Shown piece after piece: positions 9,999-19,036 of a stretch of 31,842 nucleotides of DNA. This DNA is from Leptospira sp. 96542 (GTDB lineage: Bacteria > Spirochaetota > Leptospiria > Leptospirales > Leptospiraceae): positions 1 to 31,842 of the forward strand of contig JARJFC010000040.1 of NCBI GenBank assembly GCA_029310945.1, given 5' to 3'. Position 1 is the first letter of the stretch. Each line of letters opens with the position of its first letter. The translations under genes were made by a program, and so were the position numbers. The notes under the pieces were generated by a model. The model ran no database searches. It was not told the DNA's origin and saw only the letters and a list, made by a program, of their open reading frames with translations.

Positions 9999-10564
9999 AC
10001 GCTCACAACCTCACAAAAGTTTTGTACCAATTTTTTACCATATTCAGTCAGTATGGATTCAGGGTGAAACTGAACCCCAAATACATTTCGAAATTGTTTG
10101 TGCCGGATTCCCATAATTAACCCATCTTCTGTGCGGGCTGTCACTTCTATTTCTTGCGGTAAATTGGTTTCAGATACGACCCAAGAATGGTAACGATTGG
10201 CCAAAAATAAATCGGGAATCCCTTGGAATATCCCTTCTCCATTGTGTTTGATTTTAGATGTGCGACCGTGGTAGATTTCTTTTGTTTTTTCCAGTTTTGC
10301 TCCGAAAATTTCCGCCAATGTTTGGTGACCTAAACAAACTCCCAAGATTGGAAATTTCGCATAACACTGCTTTGTGTATTTTATCAAATTTCCAGAAGTT
10401 TCAGGAAGTCCGGGCCCTGGGGACAAAACAATGCCTTTATAAACTTCCGCCAGATCGTTTGGTAAAGATTCATCGTTTTGAATCAATTTTGTAGGCATGA
10501 TTTGGTTTAGATACTGATATAGAATATAAGTGAAAGAATCGTAGTTGTCGATGAGAAGTAACAT
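9995..10564 (-). CDS. pabA: Glutamine amidotransferase, anthranilate/aminodeoxychorismate synthase component II (TrpG/PabA type)
   Basis: The 189-residue class I amidotransferase supplies ammonia from glutamine to a chorismate-using partner for folate (PabB) or tryptophan (TrpE). Visible motifs are [12 protein letters not shown] at the start, [11 protein letters not shown] (~48-58), the nucleophile Cys77 in GVCLGHQT, and His167/Glu169 in VQFHPES. RYHSWVV (~124-130) is also typical. PabA and TrpG cannot be separated from sequence alone. No trp gene or pabB partner is nearby, which makes the folate or a dual role slightly more likely. There is no Shine-Dalgarno; an 8-bp hairpin ends 8 nt before the ATG. 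The stop overlaps the ABC exporter start (ATGA). Confidence 0.88.
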   Translation of the reverse strand: MLLLIDNYDSFTYILYQYLNQIMPTKLIQNDESLPNDLAEVYKGIVLSPGPGLPETSGNLIKYTKQCYAKFPILGVCLGHQTLAEIFGAKLEKTKEIYHGRTSKIKHNGEGIFQGIPDLFLANRYHSWVVSETNLPQEIEVTARTEDGLIMGIRHKQFRNVFGVQFHPESILTEYGKKLVQNFCEVVSV

Positions 10565-10572
10565 AACAATTC

Positions 10573-10603
10573 AGGGCAGAAAAGCGTAAAACTCATCTGC
10601 CCT
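10573..10603 (-). terminator. Hairpin between acyl-CoA dehydrogenase and pabA-like gene
   Basis: AGGGCAGA at 10573-10580 pairs perfectly with TCTGCCCT at 10596-10603, with a 15-nt loop. Read on the minus strand it sits just after the acyl-CoA dehydrogenase stop and is followed by GAATTGTT, only a weak T tract. It could be a weak terminator or attenuator, or a structure affecting pabA translation. Confidence 0.4.
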
Positions 10604-10614
10604 TAATTTACCAA

Positions 10615-11781
10615 TTATGCGTTAGGCGTTTCGATTCCTACACCATCATTTAAAAATTTAGAAATGATCACTCGCTGGATTTGCGAAGTACCCTCGTAAA
10701 TTTGGAAAATTTTCGCATCTCGCATTAGTTTTTCCACAGGGTATTCTTCATTGAAACCATAACCACCAAAAATTTGGACTGCGTCTGTGGTTACACGCAT
10801 TGCCATATCAGCACAAAACACCTTTGCTATGGAAGCTTGGTATGTGTTTCTAAAACCGTTGTCGATGAGCCAGGCCGATTGCCAACAGAGTAACCTTCCC
10901 GCTTCGATATCCCTTGCCATTTCAGCAATGATGAAACTCACTCCTTGGTTGACAGAAATTGGTTTTCCAAATGCATTTCTTGTGTTCGCATAACGAATAG
11001 AGTGATCCATGGCTGCTTTTGCCACACCAACTGCTCCGATGGCAACTGCGGGTCTTGTTTTGTCAAATGCACCCATCGCGATTTTAAAACCTTCCCCTTC
11101 TTTACCTATCATATTTTCTTTAGGAACTTTTAAGTCTTCAAATGTAACACCACGAGTGTCGGAACAACGTTGGCCCATGTTTTTTTCTTTTTTTCCAACA
11201 ATGATACCAGGAGATTTTGCATCCACAATGAAACCCGTCATACCTTTGTGACCAGCGTTGGGATCTGTTTTGGCCAAAACAAAAAACCAATCTGCATGCC
11301 CTGCATTGGTGATCCACATTTTTGATCCATTGATGATGTATTCGTCTCCCACTCGTTTGGCTGTCGTACGAATACCAGCCACATCAGACCCTGCGCCAGG
11401 TTCTGTCACTGCATAGGCAGCAAGTGTGAATTGTTCCGTCATAGGTTGGATGAATTTTTTCATTACATAATCATCAGCACCGAGAAGTACAGGAGCGAGA
11501 GCCAAGTTGTTTGCCAAAATGGCAGTGGCCATCCCTGAGCAGCCATAGAACATCTCTTCGGAAGCAATGAGTTCATCCAGAACACCAAGCCCTGCCCCGC
11601 CATACTCCGTGGGGATATGCATATTCATAAGACCAACATCGAACGCCTTTTTTAAGATTTCTTTTGGATATTCCCCTGTGTGGTCGTGGTGTTCTGCTTT
11701 GGGGATCATTTCATTTTTTGCGAAATCTCGAGCTAAATCTCGGAGGGCTTTTTGTTCGTCGGTGATGGAAAAGTCGATCAT
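10615..11781 (-). CDS. Acyl-CoA dehydrogenase
   Basis: This FAD flavoenzyme catalyses alpha,beta-dehydrogenation of acyl-CoA, the first step of beta-oxidation, passing electrons to ETF. The 388 residues match the short/medium-chain family. Visible are the N-terminal helical domain, the FAD/substrate motifs [14 protein letters not shown] (~130-143) and [13 protein letters not shown] (~163-175), [21 protein letters not shown] (~338-345), and the catalytic base Glu363 in [11 protein letters not shown]. This Glu position corresponds to the short/medium-chain group rather than the isovaleryl type. A ribosome site AAGGCC precedes the ATG. Chain-length preference cannot be read from sequence. Its 5' end is divergent from the yebC-type gene. 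Confidence 0.94.
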   Translation of the reverse strand: MIDFSITDEQKALRDLARDFAKNEMIPKAEHHDHTGEYPKEILKKAFDVGLMNMHIPTEYGGAGLGVLDELIASEEMFYGCSGMATAILANNLALAPVLLGADDYVMKKFIQPMTEQFTLAAYAVTEPGAGSDVAGIRTTAKRVGDEYIINGSKMWITNAGHADWFFVLAKTDPNAGHKGMTGFIVDAKSPGIIVGKKEKNMGQRCSDTRGVTFEDLKVPKENMIGKEGEGFKIAMGAFDKTRPAVAIGAVGVAKAAMDHSIRYANTRNAFGKPISVNQGVSFIIAEMARDIEAGRLLCWQSAWLIDNGFRNTYQASIAKVFCADMAMRVTTDAVQIFGGYGFNEEYPVEKLMRDAKIFQIYEGTSQIQRVIISKFLNDGVGIETPNA

Positions 11782-11906
11782 GGCTGGCCTTATTAATTGT
11801 TTTTTACAGTACTTTGCATCTTTCGCTCTGAGTCAAGAAACTAGGTTAAAAGGTAAATCTGTTGAAAAATCTCATTCGGAAAAAACATTTGTTTTGGGAG
11901 TAAACT

Positions 11907-12650
11907 ATGTCAGGACACTCGAAATGGGCAACAATTCGCAGGAAAAAAGGTGCCATTGACGCCAAAAGAGGCGCCATCTTCACAAGGATTGCTAAAGAAA
12001 TCTCGGTAGCAGCCAAAGAAGGCGGTGGTGACCAAGAGGGAAATCCGCGTTTGCGCTTGGCGATTACCAAAGCCAAAGCTGCCAATATGCCAAAAGACAA
12101 TATCGAACGTGCCGTGAAGAAAGGAACGGGCGGTTTGGAAGGTATGGTCTATGAGGAGTGTTTGTACGAATGTTACGCACCTGGTGGCGTGGCCATCATG
12201 GTGGATGTTTTGACTGACAAAAAATCAAGAACTACCCCTGAAATCAAAAGTATCCTGACAAAACTCGGTGGTTCGCTTGCCAACTCGGGAGCTGTTTCTC
12301 GACTCTTTGAACGCAAAGGGCAAATCACTCTCAAAACAGACCAAATTTCAGAAGAAGCCTTGTTTGATTTGGCACTTGGTGCAGGTGCCGAAGACATCCA
12401 GGTAAATGATGGAATGTATGTTGTTTTGACTAACCCCAATGAATACGAAGCCGTACAATCTGCACTTTCCACAAAAGGATTGAATATGGAAGAATCGGAA
12501 ATTAAGTACATTCCGATGACCACAGTCGAAGTGAACGACAAAGAAACGGCAGAAAAAGTGATGAAACTCATCGACAATTTAGAAGCCAATGACGACGTGC
12601 AAGGTGTGAGTTCTAATTTTGAGTTAGGTGAAGGTGTTGAACTAGATTAA
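11907..12650 (+). CDS. yebC: YebC/PmpR-family DNA-binding regulator
   Basis: The 247 residues match this universally conserved family over full length. The N-terminal motif [40 protein letters not shown] (~54-73) and [13 protein letters not shown] (~86-98) are diagnostic. YebC proteins were described as transcriptional regulators, and some members also as translation factors acting on proline-rich stalls. A good ribosome site, GGGAG, lies 7 nt upstream of the ATG. The protein has an acidic C-terminus (LGEGVELD). It is followed by a candidate terminator at 12666-12718 and a convergent gene. Confidence 0.95.
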   Translation: MSGHSKWATIRRKKGAIDAKRGAIFTRIAKEISVAAKEGGGDQEGNPRLRLAITKAKAANMPKDNIERAVKKGTGGLEGMVYEECLYECYAPGGVAIMVDVLTDKKSRTTPEIKSILTKLGGSLANSGAVSRLFERKGQITLKTDQISEEALFDLALGAGAEDIQVNDGMYVVLTNPNEYEAVQSALSTKGLNMEESEIKYIPMTTVEVNDKETAEKVMKLIDNLEANDDVQGVSSNFELGEGVELD

Positions 12651-12665
12651 AAATTTGCAAGAGAG

Positions 12666-12718
12666 GATCGGGAGATTTATGTCACAAAATGAATCCCCCG
12701 ATCGAAGGCTCGGTTTTT
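12666..12718 (+). terminator. Candidate intrinsic terminator after yebC
   Basis: GATCGGG (12666-12672) is complementary to CCCGATC (12697-12703) with a 24-nt loop, and TTTTT follows at 12714-12718 after a short spacer. The long loop and spacer make it non-classical. It lies between the convergent yebC and GlsB-type genes and could serve both. Confidence 0.35.
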
Positions 12719-12965
12719 AGGATTTTTTAATCATACCTGCGATTAAAATCAAAACAATGGAACCAACCACTGCGGAAATCAAAGTGGCAATGAATCCGTG
12801 CGCAGAAAAACCAAGTACGGAAAACAAAATGGCTCCCAAAAAAGAACCAACCACCCCGATGACAAGGTTTGCAACTAAGCCAAAACCACGACCACGGAGG
12901 ATTCTGCCAGTAAGCCAACCTGCTGCCAAACCGATGAGTAAAAAATAAATAAATTTAAATACCAT
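12717..12965 (-). CDS. GlsB/YeaQ/YmgE-family small membrane stress protein
   Basis: The 82 residues are almost wholly hydrophobic with three predicted membrane helices (FIYFLLIGLAAGWLTG, LVANLVIGVVGSFLGAILF, FIATLISAVVGSIVLILI) and a terminal KKS. GLAAGWLTGRILRGRGFG and the glycine-rich GVVGSFLGA are characteristic of the transglycosylase-associated / GlsB family, whose members are often induced by stress but have no established biochemical role. The ATG at 12965 has AAGGA 8 nt upstream. The gene is convergent with yebC and divergent from the degenerate GGDEF-EAL gene. Confidence 0.9.
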   Translation of the reverse strand: MVFKFIYFLLIGLAAGWLTGRILRGRGFGLVANLVIGVVGSFLGAILFSVLGFSAHGFIATLISAVVGSIVLILIAGMIKKS

Positions 12966-13050
12966 ACACTATCCTTGTTGCCAATTTTCTAAAATTCACT
13001 TAAATTTATCGTGAGTCGTTTTTGAATCAAATCATATACGAAGGCAAAAT

Positions 13051-14400
13051 TTGAAAAATCAACTTTTATCTGGTCCTTATTATTACGGAATGAAAGACTT
13101 GGAAGTTTTTAAAAAAAAATTCATCCAAGACAATTTGGGCAAACCCCTTTTCCTCATTCGGTTTGAAAAAATCACAGGGCTAAACCTCACCGAATTTTTA
13201 GACCTTCTGCGTACAGATTTTTACACTTGTTTGGATTTAGAAGACATTAGTTTTGGTTTTCATTATATCGAAAAAAAAGACATTATACTGATGGGCATTG
13301 CCCCTTTGTTTGAATGGGATATCGAAAAATTTCCTAACATTGAAAATGCGGTGGGTAAATTCCAACAAGAATGTTTACGAAACAAAACAGCTTCCTTTCA
13401 CTTTGGAGTTTCTCGCACTCAATCCAATTTTATTTCCGACAACGACGAAGTTTATACAGAACTTTTTAAATCTTCGGAAAAGAACCTGAACGACAACTTA
13501 GTGCGGTGGAGTTGGACTTATTATAACAAAGCCAACACTTATATTTCTGGATCTGTCCATGAAGCAATGATCCAACCCACAGTCATCTACCATCCAAAAG
13601 AAAAAACATTTTCTGTCAAAGGTGGCGAAGTATTTGTCGGTGGAGGCGCTTACATCGGTTATAAAGATTTAATCGGCGATATCCCACCCGACCAAGACCT
13701 AAACCGAATCGAACTTTTGATTTTAGAAAAACTCATCATTGCTTGTGAGTCAGCACCAGGATTATTGAAGTTTAACATCTCACCACAATCTCTGATTGAT
13801 ACATTTTCTTATAACGACAAAGTGGATCGTTTGAAACAGCTCATTACCAATAAAGATTTGAATCCAGAAAACATTCGGTTTGAACTCGTAGAAAAACCAT
13901 ACGATGATTCAAAATTTCCACTAAAAGATGTTTGTCAGGCATTTTATTCGCATGGCATGAGTTTTGCGGCCGATGACTTTGGAGTCAAAAGCCAATCACA
14001 CCAAATCGTGCTTGATCTAGGAATTATGATCAAAGAATTCAAACTGGATCCGATTAGTTTTAAATTTAAGATTGAAGAAGACCAAATTAAATTTTTAGAC
14101 AATTTAGCATTTATCGATTATTGCAAACGACTCGCAGACAACAGGGAAGCTGTCATCACCGCTGAGGCAGTGGAAGATTTGGACACCTTGGGGTTTTTAA
14201 TGGAACACCAAATTTACCAATTCCAAGCAAATATACTTTTTGGAAAAATGACCCTCTCCGATTACAAACGTGATTTTGATAATTTACATTCCATCCCTGA
14301 AGATGTTGTGCGTGAAGTGCTAACGGATAAAATTCTATCAGAGAAACAAAAAAAAATTGGAAATCTATTCCGTGTGGCGTCAGATGAAGGATTGATCTAG
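13051..14400 (+). CDS. Degenerate GGDEF-like plus EAL-like domain protein
   Basis: The TTG at 13051 is chosen because AAGG lies 6-7 nt upstream. The C-terminal half (~165-410) follows the EAL phosphodiesterase fold: FNISPQSL (Asn242), RFELVEKP (Glu278), AADDFG (Asp308-Asp309), FKLD (Lys331), AEAVED (Glu372) and FQANILFGK (Gln392). At the defining EAL position, however, it reads GGGAYIGYKD, so the metal-binding Glu is absent. The N-terminal half (~30-150) has a GGDEF-like layout ending in FHFGVSRTQ...DEVYTELFKSSEKNL, with no GG(D/E)EF signature. I infer a c-di-GMP-binding or protein-interaction role rather than enzymatic turnover. The pseudo-receiver gene follows after 7 bp. Confidence 0.75.
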   Translation: MKNQLLSGPYYYGMKDLEVFKKKFIQDNLGKPLFLIRFEKITGLNLTEFLDLLRTDFYTCLDLEDISFGFHYIEKKDIILMGIAPLFEWDIEKFPNIENAVGKFQQECLRNKTASFHFGVSRTQSNFISDNDEVYTELFKSSEKNLNDNLVRWSWTYYNKANTYISGSVHEAMIQPTVIYHPKEKTFSVKGGEVFVGGGAYIGYKDLIGDIPPDQDLNRIELLILEKLIIACESAPGLLKFNISPQSLIDTFSYNDKVDRLKQLITNKDLNPENIRFELVEKPYDDSKFPLKDVCQAFYSHGMSFAADDFGVKSQSHQIVLDLGIMIKEFKLDPISFKFKIEEDQIKFLDNLAFIDYCKRLADNREAVITAEAVEDLDTLGFLMEHQIYQFQANILFGKMTLSDYKRDFDNLHSIPEDVVREVLTDKILSEKQKKIGNLFRVASDEGLI

Positions 14401-14407
14401 GAACATT

Positions 14408-15316
14408 ATGCACTTCATCATGGCAATCGAAAATGACAGTTTTGCCGCCCAGGATTTAGAATCTATTTTTTTGGGACTGCGGCAGCGAGTGGTCATAACC
14501 AAATTCAATCAGACTGTCAAAGAGTATGTTAAATCATCCAACCCAGACATCATACTGATGGGTCTTACCTTTCGTGACAAAAAAGAGTTAGAATTTATCA
14601 TAGAACTCCGTAAGGATGTGATCACACATAATATTCCTATTTTGGCGATGATTCCCAAAGAAGACCAAAATTTCATAACCAATCATAAAAAATTGGGTTT
14701 TACTGATTATGTTGTAAAACCTCTCACCAAACAATTGCTACTCGACAGAATCCAATCACTCGTGGATGAATATAAGTTCAACGAATCTTCCAAAACTAGA
14801 GAAAATTTTTCCGTTGTTGCTGTTGACCGTGCACATGGTAGGGTTCTTTTCCAATGCAGAGCCAATCTAAAACGTTATGTTTTTCCAGAATTCAAAAAGA
14901 TTTTTACTCCGAATTTTTTAAAATCACTCCATAACGAATATTTATGTTTTGATGTGCGGGTCGTGCCAGAACTCGGAAAAGAAGAGGTGGATGTTTTTGA
15001 ACGTGTGATGCGAATCTTCACACACCATGATAAAATATGTTTCATTGCTGGCCGACATATGGGTGCTTTCATTGAACATGCAACGGACGATGAAAAACTT
15101 CTCGTGTTTATGGCTCCGAATGAATTTGAAGACTACATGAAAATGGAAGAACAAAAAAAAGAAGATTCCAAAAAGAAAGAAAAAAAAGACAAAGGTCAGA
15201 AGGATCCACAATCACCAGTGGATTTGGGGCAGAAGGAAGATTCCGTTCCAGAAACCGATTTGGGTACTGTTCAAATCAATATACCAATCGAAAATACAAC
15301 ACCAACAGACAATTAA
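14408..15316 (+). CDS. Pseudo-receiver protein with unknown middle domain and charged tail
   Basis: Residues ~1-125 are a receiver fold: FIMAIENDSFAAQDL with acidic Glu8/Asp10, the beta3 strand DIILMGLTF, and a retained beta5 Lys in VVKPLTKQLL. Gly52 stands where the phosphorylated Asp should be, so it cannot be a normal phosphoacceptor. Residues ~130-235 (FSVVAVDRAHGRVLFQCRAN...) form a domain I do not recognise. Residues ~238-302 are a Lys/Glu-rich then Gln/Pro-rich, probably disordered tail. AGGA lies 6 nt before the ATG. It follows the degenerate GGDEF-EAL gene by 7 bp and is probably in the same operon, suggesting the two proteins act together. Confidence 0.75.
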   Translation: MHFIMAIENDSFAAQDLESIFLGLRQRVVITKFNQTVKEYVKSSNPDIILMGLTFRDKKELEFIIELRKDVITHNIPILAMIPKEDQNFITNHKKLGFTDYVVKPLTKQLLLDRIQSLVDEYKFNESSKTRENFSVVAVDRAHGRVLFQCRANLKRYVFPEFKKIFTPNFLKSLHNEYLCFDVRVVPELGKEEVDVFERVMRIFTHHDKICFIAGRHMGAFIEHATDDEKLLVFMAPNEFEDYMKMEEQKKEDSKKKEKKDKGQKDPQSPVDLGQKEDSVPETDLGTVQINIPIENTTPTDN

Positions 15317-15343
15317 AAATAAAATAAGAAGAACCATAAACAA

Positions 15344-16129
15344 ATGAATTACCAAAGAGAAGAAATTGAAGTACCAAACGGAAAAGGCGAAATCATTCGT
15401 TTTCAGATGAATGAACAAAACTCACTCACAGGTGCCAATATGAAGGAACTAGGTGAGATATTAAATGAGATCAAAGCGGATCCCAAAAAAAGAGGAGTTA
15501 TTTTTTCGTCCGACAATCCTAAATTTTTTTGCAACGGACTTGATGCCGAAAATCTTTTATCGACTCCACGAGAACGCCTTATCAGCGAAGTTGGTGGCAT
15601 TGTACTTTTGTTTGGCGAAATTGTTAAATTCGATAAACCACTGATCACTGAAGTGACTGGATATTCTATGGGTGGAGGAGCTGTGATCACAGTGGCATCC
15701 GATTTTAAATATATGGTGGATGGTAAAGGACGAATCGGATTTACTGAAGTGAACGTCGGTCTGCCGCTTCCAGGAAGTTTTATTGATAGAGTGCGAATGT
15801 GTGTTGAACCACGGTACTGGTCGGAAGTTTGTTTGGAAGGAAAAGTGTACAAAGCCGGGGAAGCAAAAAACATTGGCCTCATTGACGAAATTGCCCCTAC
15901 ACTTGAAGAAATCCGAAAATTATCTTTAAAAAAGCTAGAATCTTTGGCAAAAATTCCAATGTCAGCCTATCGAGCCACCAAAAATACGTTAAACGGCAGT
16001 TTGATCGCCAAATTAGAAGAATACCAAAAAGAAACCACTCGTTCGTTTGAACAACCAGGTGTCGTTGATAACCTCCTCGAAGCAATGACAGCTCTCAAAG
16101 AAAAACGCAGACCAAATTTTAAAAATTAG
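15344..16129 (+). CDS. Enoyl-CoA hydratase/isomerase (crotonase) family protein
   Basis: The 261 residues match the crotonase superfamily. The oxyanion-hole segments are KFFCNGLDAENLL (~60-72) and GYSMGGGAVITVASDFKYM (~106-124). IGFTEVNVGLPLPG (~131-144) carries Glu135 at the position of a catalytic acid. The second catalytic Glu of classical hydratases is not obvious, since the following helix reads SFIDRVRMCVEPRYW, so an isomerase or other crotonase reaction is possible. C-terminal helices (KIPMSAYRATKNTL; EEYQKETTRSFE) complete the fold. It probably takes part in fatty-acid metabolism, like the acyl-CoA dehydrogenase elsewhere in the window, but is not adjacent to it. A strong hairpin follows the stop. 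Confidence 0.88.
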   Translation: MNYQREEIEVPNGKGEIIRFQMNEQNSLTGANMKELGEILNEIKADPKKRGVIFSSDNPKFFCNGLDAENLLSTPRERLISEVGGIVLLFGEIVKFDKPLITEVTGYSMGGGAVITVASDFKYMVDGKGRIGFTEVNVGLPLPGSFIDRVRMCVEPRYWSEVCLEGKVYKAGEAKNIGLIDEIAPTLEEIRKLSLKKLESLAKIPMSAYRATKNTLNGSLIAKLEEYQKETTRSFEQPGVVDNLLEAMTALKEKRRPNFKN

Positions 16130-16140
16130 TAACACTCCTT

Positions 16141-16170
16141 AAGTCCCAAAGAAATCGATCTTTGGGGCTT
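16141..16170 (+). terminator. Hairpin downstream of crotonase gene
   Basis: AAGTCCCAAAGA (16141-16152) pairs with TCTTTGGGGCTT (16159-16170) over 12 bp with one G-T wobble and a 6-nt loop. It starts 11 bp after the crotonase stop and is followed by GGTTTCGTATT, a poor T tract. It is a likely terminator or 3'-end stabilising stem. Confidence 0.6.
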
Positions 16171-16222
16171 GGTTTCGTATTAGTCTTTTCAGAAGATGTG
16201 CCGAAAATTATACTGAATTCTG

Positions 16223-18172
16223 ATGTTTCGTATCTGCACTTATACCCTCCTATTCTTTAGTTTCTCCCTCACGGGCACTTCTGTATCTAATTTCCCCCCT
16301 GGGTTCGTATTAAAAACTCCTTATGTTTGGCCCGTAAAAGGTTACGATAACATCACTGGAGCTTTCGGCGAATTCCGAACTGGGCACTTCCATATGGGAC
16401 AGGATTTTTCCACAGGAGGGCGAATCGGTATACCAATCTTAGCTGTTGCAAAAGGTTCTGTCACCCGTGTACAAAGACGCTGGACGAGCATTGGTTATGC
16501 GATATTTTTACAACATGAAGATGGTATGACTTCGCGGTATGGTCATTTGCATAAATTTGCCCCAAAAGTTGTTAAACAAATTTTAAAATCCAAACAAGCC
16601 AAAAGATTCAAAGATAGAAGAGATTTCGACATCGCCCTTCCTGAACCTGTTGAAGTAAATGCAGGTGATATCATTGCTTACTCGGGAGACACGGGTGTTG
16701 GACCACCACATCTTCATTTTGAACTTTTTAAGGACAATATTTATTATAACCCCATTCATTTTGGTTTGGGTTATAAAATTGCAGAACCCATTATCTTCAA
16801 TGCATTACGAATTACCCCTCAGTCGCCTCGGACTTTCATCAACGGACGCAATGAAGCAATTGAAATTCCATTTTATGACTTAGGCAATAATCGTTTTGAA
16901 CTATTAGAATCACCAACTCTTTTTATTCAGGGTAAAGTAGGATTACAAATTGCTATCCATCAAAAATCCAATACAAATCGATTGGGTGTGTTCACATTAG
17001 ACATGTTACTTGGTGATCAAATCTTACAAGGATTTGAGATGTCTAAAATTCTAAAAAACCATACTCGAAAAAATGTTTTATTGTATGACAGCAGTATTAG
17101 CAAACCCAATGGAAATCCATTTTCATATTATTTGCATACGAGAGATGGAAACGATTTACTTGGAATGAGGCGTACAGAAAGAGAACAAGGCATTATTGAT
17201 AGTGATCGCTTAAAAATTGGCGAACCAAGCGAAATTACCATTCGAGCAACAGGAATGGGAAATCAAATGTCTCTCGCTTCTTTTTTTGTTTTAAAAGACC
17301 AAGGTGATTACAGTCATATTGTTACTAAAGAATGGAAATATAATGTACATTACGACCGTTATACGACATTTAAATCGAAAGATACTAAAGTTGAATTGTT
17401 TTTTCCAGTAAATGCTGTTTATTCCAAAGCATTTTTTGATATAGAAGCGAAAGAAGATGTAAAAATCAATACGCAAGGTTTAAACCAACTTTCCAGTGTT
17501 TATAAAATTGGACCCGATTTTAACGATTTTAATCTAGGTTATGATTTGTACGTTAAAGTGCCTCGTACCAAAGATATCAACTCAGCCGATTTGTACGAAG
17601 TGTTACCCAATGGAGATGTAAAAAAAATAAACGGTTCTTCATTTAGTGCTTGGGGTCAGTTTTTTAAAGTTCGACTGCGTAAAACAGGCCTCTTCGTTGT
17701 TTTGTCTGATCTAACACCTCCCAATGTCTATTTACATGAATCTATGAACAAAACGGTATATCCAAAAGAGGATTTTGTTTTGCTCATGAAAGCTGTGGAT
17801 GTAGGATCAGGGATAATGCCAGATGGATTTGACATCAAAGTGGACGGGTTCCAAGGCAAAGCAGAATTTTTTCCAAAAGATGGTAGGCTTGAAATTTTTG
17901 AACCAGAGATTCTATACGAACCAGGCAAACATGAATTGCTCTTAAGCGTGCGAGATTATGCGGGGAATTGGAGCCCAACGGTAAAGTACGAATACGAAAT
18001 CAAAGCTCCACCTGTTCCTGAAGAGAAAAAAAATACAGTCGCAAATTCAAGTGCCGATAAAAAATCTACAAAATCTGACCAAACCAAATCTTCGCCTAAG
18101 GTGACAAAGGTGAGTAAACCAAATGTAAAAACACCAAAGGCGAAGGATAAATCGAAAACTACATCCCGATAG
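16223..18172 (+). CDS. Secreted M23 (LytM-type) metallopeptidase with long C-terminal region
   Basis: A signal peptide ([19 protein letters not shown]) precedes an M23 zinc-peptidase domain at ~32-185. Zinc ligands are visible as HMGQD (His57, Asp61) and PHLHFEL (His165), with RYGHLH (His108/110) supplying the catalytic His. The family cleaves peptidoglycan cross-links. A ~28-residue basic insert, [19 protein letters not shown], interrupts the domain. Residues ~190-600 are beta-rich and unlike the usual LytM neighbours; ~500-600 ([17 protein letters not shown]...DVGSGI...[16 protein letters not shown]) resembles bacterial Ig-like modules. The final ~50 residues are Lys/Ser/Thr-rich and could bind cell wall or DNA. 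The gene overlaps fabG by 14 bp at the 3' ends. Confidence 0.88.
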   Translation: MFRICTYTLLFFSFSLTGTSVSNFPPGFVLKTPYVWPVKGYDNITGAFGEFRTGHFHMGQDFSTGGRIGIPILAVAKGSVTRVQRRWTSIGYAIFLQHEDGMTSRYGHLHKFAPKVVKQILKSKQAKRFKDRRDFDIALPEPVEVNAGDIIAYSGDTGVGPPHLHFELFKDNIYYNPIHFGLGYKIAEPIIFNALRITPQSPRTFINGRNEAIEIPFYDLGNNRFELLESPTLFIQGKVGLQIAIHQKSNTNRLGVFTLDMLLGDQILQGFEMSKILKNHTRKNVLLYDSSISKPNGNPFSYYLHTRDGNDLLGMRRTEREQGIIDSDRLKIGEPSEITIRATGMGNQMSLASFFVLKDQGDYSHIVTKEWKYNVHYDRYTTFKSKDTKVELFFPVNAVYSKAFFDIEAKEDVKINTQGLNQLSSVYKIGPDFNDFNLGYDLYVKVPRTKDINSADLYEVLPNGDVKKINGSSFSAWGQFFKVRLRKTGLFVVLSDLTPPNVYLHESMNKTVYPKEDFVLLMKAVDVGSGIMPDGFDIKVDGFQGKAEFFPKDGRLEIFEPEILYEPGKHELLLSVRDYAGNWSPTVKYEYEIKAPPVPEEKKNTVANSSADKKSTKSDQTKSSPKVTKVSKPNVKTPKAKDKSKTTSR

Positions 18173-18926
18173 CAGCACCACCATCCACACGGAGGAAGGT
18201 TCCTGTTATATAAGATGCATCTTCACTGAGAAAAAACTTCACAGCTGATGCGATTTCTTCCTGTTTTCCAGGTCGTTTGAGTGGAATGACTGCAGGATCA
18301 GTTAATTTTTCTTGGACTTCTTTAGAAAGAGTTCCTGTCATTTCTGTTTGTACGTATCCAGGGCACACAGCGTTCACGAGTACATTTCGTCCCGAAAATT
18401 CACGAGCTGATACCTTTGTGAGTGCAATCACACCAGCTTTTGATGTAGAATAGTTTGCTTGGCCTGGTTGACCAGTGAGACCAGAAACAGAAGAGATGTT
18501 GACAATTCTGCCAGAATCTGATTTTAGGATGAGTTTACTTGCTGACTTGGTCATAAGAAAAACACCTTTACAGTTTACATCCATCACAAAATCAAACTCT
18601 TGTTCTGACATTCGGATGAGGAGGTTGTCTTTCAAAACCCCAGCATTGTTTACGAGAAAATCAAGTTTTCCAAATGCTTCTTTTGTTTTGGCTATTGCAT
18701 TATCACAATCTTCCGGTTTGGTTACGTTGGCAGCCACACCAATTGCCTTCACACCAAATTTTGTTTCCACTTCTCTTGCTGCTTCTTCAATTTTTTCTTG
18801 GTTCAAGTCAACCAACACTAAACTTGCACCGTGCGATGCGATACGATTTGCAATTGCTCTTCCCAATCCAATGGGGGATGCAGCGCCAGTGACCAGTGCT
18901 ACTTTTCCTTCGAACTCTTTGGACAT
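18159..18926 (-). CDS. fabG: 3-oxoacyl-[acyl-carrier-protein] reductase family SDR (FabG-like)
   Basis: FabG reduces 3-ketoacyl-ACP with NADPH in type II fatty-acid synthesis. I choose the ATG at 18926 because GAGGT lies 6 nt upstream and the protein then starts [15 protein letters not shown]; 255 residues is the normal length. Classical SDR features are present: the cofactor loop [14 protein letters not shown] (slightly unusual, with P), [14 protein letters not shown], the catalytic Ser in [18 protein letters not shown], the YSTSK dyad, and [13 protein letters not shown]. The C-terminus [12 protein letters not shown] fits FabG. Other 3-oxoacyl or acetoacetyl-CoA reductases share these motifs, so the substrate is inferred. 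It is not in a fab operon here. Its 5' end is divergent from purB. Confidence 0.9.
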   Translation of the reverse strand: MSKEFEGKVALVTGAASPIGLGRAIANRIASHGASLVLVDLNQEKIEEAAREVETKFGVKAIGVAANVTKPEDCDNAIAKTKEAFGKLDFLVNNAGVLKDNLLIRMSEQEFDFVMDVNCKGVFLMTKSASKLILKSDSGRIVNISSVSGLTGQPGQANYSTSKAGVIALTKVSAREFSGRNVLVNAVCPGYVQTEMTGTLSKEVQEKLTDPAVIPLKRPGKQEEIASAVKFFLSEDASYITGTFLRVDGGAAIGM

Positions 18927-19036
18927 ATTTACCTCAAATTTTATGATACTTTGCCCTAATGATGGCATGTGAACGTCGTTCGGCAATCGTAAAATTTCAC
19001 AGTTGAAGTGGAAGTTTGTAATGAAAGTCTGCCCTT

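Noticed and set aside
9628..10116. 162-residue plus-strand frame spanning the exporter and pabA starts
   Set aside because: It is antisense to two clearly conserved genes and its translation has no family features.
18971..18981. SOS (LexA) box between fabG and purB
   Set aside because: The spacing of the GAAC/GTTC half-sites is 3 rather than 4 nt, and neither gene is a known SOS member.
18159..18986. Longer fabG starting at 18986
   Set aside because: ATG 18926 has GAGGT 6 nt upstream and gives the normal FabG N-terminus and length.
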